A DNA stretch of 23,304 bases from Pseudoneurospora amorphoporcata. Taxonomy: Eukaryota; Ascomycota; Sordariomycetes; Sordariales; Sordariaceae. The notes beneath the pieces are model-generated. The model did not search any database. It had not been told where the DNA came from and saw only the letters and a program-made list of their open reading frames with translations. Shown here in pieces: positions 21,479-23,304 of this stretch (position 1 is the stretch's first letter; the number at the start of each line of letters is the position of its first letter). The position numbers were made by a program, and so were the translations under genes. The stretch spans positions 1 through 23,304 of the forward strand of contig MU859390.1 of the NCBI GenBank assembly GCA_033297205.1, in the 5' to 3' direction.

Positions 21479-21899
21479 CTGATTGGTTCCTAGTACTTCT
21501 CGGCCCAGTTATGTGTATGTAGATGAGAGCGTGGCAAGCGAATCTCTCGCTCTTGTCTTGTTGGATCACGGTTTGGTGATCCACTACGACAAACTGATCA
21601 CGATGGACCTCCTTCATGTACCTGCCTTAACCTACCTCCTTCATCTGCCTGCATTAGCCTACTTTCTTCATCTGCCTGCATCAGCCTACCTCTTCCCCTC
21701 CATCCTGGCATGTCATAACCATGGTGGTTGGCTTGCAACACACTGTGGGTGCAGCCGCCAACACCTTTGTAGACGAGTCGATTGGCTGAAAGATGTGCAT
21801 ACGGGGCAGGGCTGCGGAACAGGAAGACGCTGAAGAACCAAACTACGAACAGACAAAGCACTCGCGTCTTTTTCAGGAGAACCACCACTGATTGGTTCC
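21479..21899 (+). repeat. 12 bp direct repeats 397 bp apart
   Basis: CTGATTGGTTCC occurs at 21479-21490 and again at 21888-21899, with weak similarity continuing to the right (both run on to a GGC). They bracket the segment containing the 27-bp minisatellite. This may mark an old duplication; coincidence is possible. Confidence 0.35.
21609..21689 (+). repeat. 27-bp minisatellite, three copies
   Basis: Units at 21609-21635, 21636-21662 and 21663-21689, each of the form YTYCTTCAT...GCC/GCA...RCCTAC. Units two and three differ at only a few positions; unit one is more diverged. The period is a multiple of three, so both strands stay open and would read as nine-residue repeats, but no ATG-initiated gene with support covers them. 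Confidence 0.8.
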
Positions 21900-22640
21900 A
21901 ATGATTCTTTGGCTTTGCTGGGCTTTGCAGCTGCCTAAGTCCGAGGTTTCTTCCGCTGCCCCCGCAACCTGTCAGATTTCAAAGATGGAGTCTGGCTATC
22001 CTCTACCGAGGTCAGCGGTCCAACCACGTCACCTGATTTTGACCTGATTTCCTTGGCATTACTGGTGGTGGGTGGTTTCGTTAATGGGTTGTGCAGAACC
22101 GTAACAGATTTGGTGAGAATCGCACCCATTCCTGTTAGTGGATTTGAACATCCCATTCACAGACCTGAGCCAGCTAACTGGGGAACCCAATAGTGTTGTG
22201 GTGGGGCCTGTCCCACCTCTGCCATTCACTGGCCTTGTTATGTGGGTCCATGAGCTCACACCACCATTGTATTTAGCCCTCCACATTTTTCTTCCTTTCT
22301 TATCTTCTTAGCTTAACACAATCAACACACTTCTTGTGCCCACGAGTCTAAGAAATAGCTAAGGCTGCGAAAAAAAGTGGCGGCCGCTGCGTTATCACTT
22401 GCAATGTCCGCTTTCAACCTTCTGAACCCACTTCCCGATTCTTACTATATTTCGTGCAATCAGACATGCACTCCTTCTTCCTCCTTCTTACATAAAAGTC
22501 CTCACAACTAGGATAAGCGTTGTAATACTGAGCGGCTCGGCTACCTCGCAATGAGCATTTGGGTTAACCTGTTTATAAAGCTGCAGGCGTTTACTAGCGG
22601 GGTTTAGCGTTTGGCCGGCATCGCCCTACCCGAAATCATC
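21900..22640. other. noncoding segment before the TpA-rich island
   Basis: Mixed-composition DNA without a convincing frame; the minus-strand frames over 21935-22286 are short and motif-free. A CT-rich stretch followed by CTTAACACAATCAACACAC (22285-22335) resembles a fungal promoter or 5' leader, yet no coding frame follows it, so it may be the orphaned front of a gene destroyed by the mutated DNA to the right. Confidence 0.3.
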
Positions 22641-22986
22641 AGACGAGAAACGGCCCGGGCCGCGGCAGTCTACTAAAGCGTTACCCTATTACACGTCTGG
22701 GGTCATTACTTTGGCTGCGCGACCTGTTTTTGAACTTTTATAAACCCTAAAGCCCGAGCAAACAAATAGAGCCGTCGGCGACATCTAATACCAATAATCT
22801 ATATCCTAAATTACGTTCTATACCGAGCGTAATAACAGGCTATAGGATCGAGCGTACGTACGTTTCGCCGACTCTTATTGTAAATTTCAATTAGCGCTAA
22901 AACCGCTTAGGCTGATGCGCTTTACATTCGCTTTTTAGCTTTACGATAAATCTCGCAAGTCTAATATTAATTTCGAGATTCTTTCC

Positions 22987-23028
22987 GCAATTACGAACGA
23001 GTCTATCGCAACTACGAACGAGTCTATC
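22987..23028 (+). repeat. 21-bp tandem duplication with one C/T difference
   Basis: Two adjacent 21-mers, 22987-23007 and 23008-23028, differ only at their fifth base (T in the first, C in the second). They lie inside the RIP-like island. Confidence 0.85.
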
Positions 23029-23160
23029 CTTTATTAAAAGTGCTCGCTAAGATTATAGTTAGCGCTTTACGTATAGAGCGAGTGAAATAATTCCTTAGAC
23101 GTGTAGGTATAGATCTGGCGAAATCAAAGACGCAGGATAGCTCCCCAAAATATAGCGTAG

Positions 23161-23184
23161 TCTCCTCGTTAGTCTCCTCGTTAG
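23161..23184 (+). repeat. 12-bp perfect tandem duplication
   Basis: TCTCCTCGTTAG occurs twice back to back (23161-23172, 23173-23184), inside the RIP-like island. Confidence 0.85.
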
Positions 23185-23304
23185 CGAATATATTACAAGG
23201 TATTTAAAGCTGTTTGCTGCAATGCCCTAACTAGCCTATGATGATAGTACTAGTATAGGGATGCTACAGTGAACTATGCACTTGTAGCAGAGCGGAGCGG
23301 AAGC

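Larger units (their letters stand above)
22641..23240. repeat. RIP-like, TpA-rich repeat relic
   Basis: The sequence is rich in TA and CG dinucleotides but nearly devoid of CA and TG in places. By hand count, 22801-22860 has TpA 11, ApT 7, CpA+TpG 1, ApC+GpT 8, i.e. ratios of about 1.6 and 0.13. Commonly used RIP thresholds are TpA/ApT above 0.89 and (CpA+TpG)/(ApC+GpT) below 1.03. Lines 22981-23100 behave similarly; 22741-22800 is weaker. Stops occur in all frames. This is most simply an inactivated repeated element; the family cannot be identified. Boundaries are approximate. Confidence 0.7.

Noticed and set aside
21483..21833. Frame encoding nine-residue repeats over the minisatellite
   Set aside because: It starts at TTG and owes its openness to the 27-bp repeat period; better described as a minisatellite.
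22641..23240. Possible CRISPR or telomeric repeats in the right end
   Set aside because: The repeats are adjacent pairs without spacers and do not resemble TTAGGG; the composition fits RIP-type decay.

Overview
The window reads as nuclear DNA of a filamentous ascomycete, most likely Pezizomycotina and probably a sordariomycete. Genes are broken by short spliceosomal introns (57-124 nt, mostly GTRAGT donors, CTAAC/CTGAC-like branch sites and YAG acceptors), proteins belong to fungal families, and the right end carries a TpA-rich, CpA/TpG-poor stretch typical of repeat-induced point mutation (RIP). No bacterial-style operons, rRNA, tRNA or CRISPR were seen. All gene models were built by hand-splicing reading frames; the intact ones give uninterrupted frames through every junction.

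Layout. (1) 145-6257, minus: a 1974-residue ZNFX1-type protein with an RGG tail, CCCH finger, UPF1-like SF1 helicase, NFX1-type cysteine repeats, a RING-like stretch and a C-terminal RZ finger. (2) 6258-8216: about 2 kb without a convincing gene. (3) 8217-10291, plus: a DHA2-like major facilitator transporter decayed to a pseudogene (one nonsense codon, two frameshifts, one apparently lost splice donor). (4) 10292-11965: mostly noncoding, with a tentative small Gln-rich gene at 10794-11457. (5) 11966-13060, plus: a phosphosulfolactate synthase/ComA (plant Hsa32-like) protein with a mitochondrial-type leader. (6) 13284-16545, minus: a 922-residue AAA+ ATPase in seven exons, including a 7-nt microexon followed by a GC-AG intron. 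(7) 16546-17913: head-to-head promoter region with a 10+2+10 bp palindrome. (8) 17914-20292, plus: a 720-residue DUF7708/STAND-like protein whose NTPase half has a degenerate P-loop. (9) 20293-23304: gene-poor flank with an inverted repeat, a 27-bp minisatellite and the RIP-like island.

How the genes relate. There is no obvious pathway. ZNFX1-like helicases act in RNA silencing, heterochromatin and antiviral defence, and STAND/NLR-like proteins in fungal self/non-self recognition. Together with a dead transporter and RIP-marked repeat debris this looks like an accessory, fast-changing neighbourhood. Any functional link between the genes is inference only.
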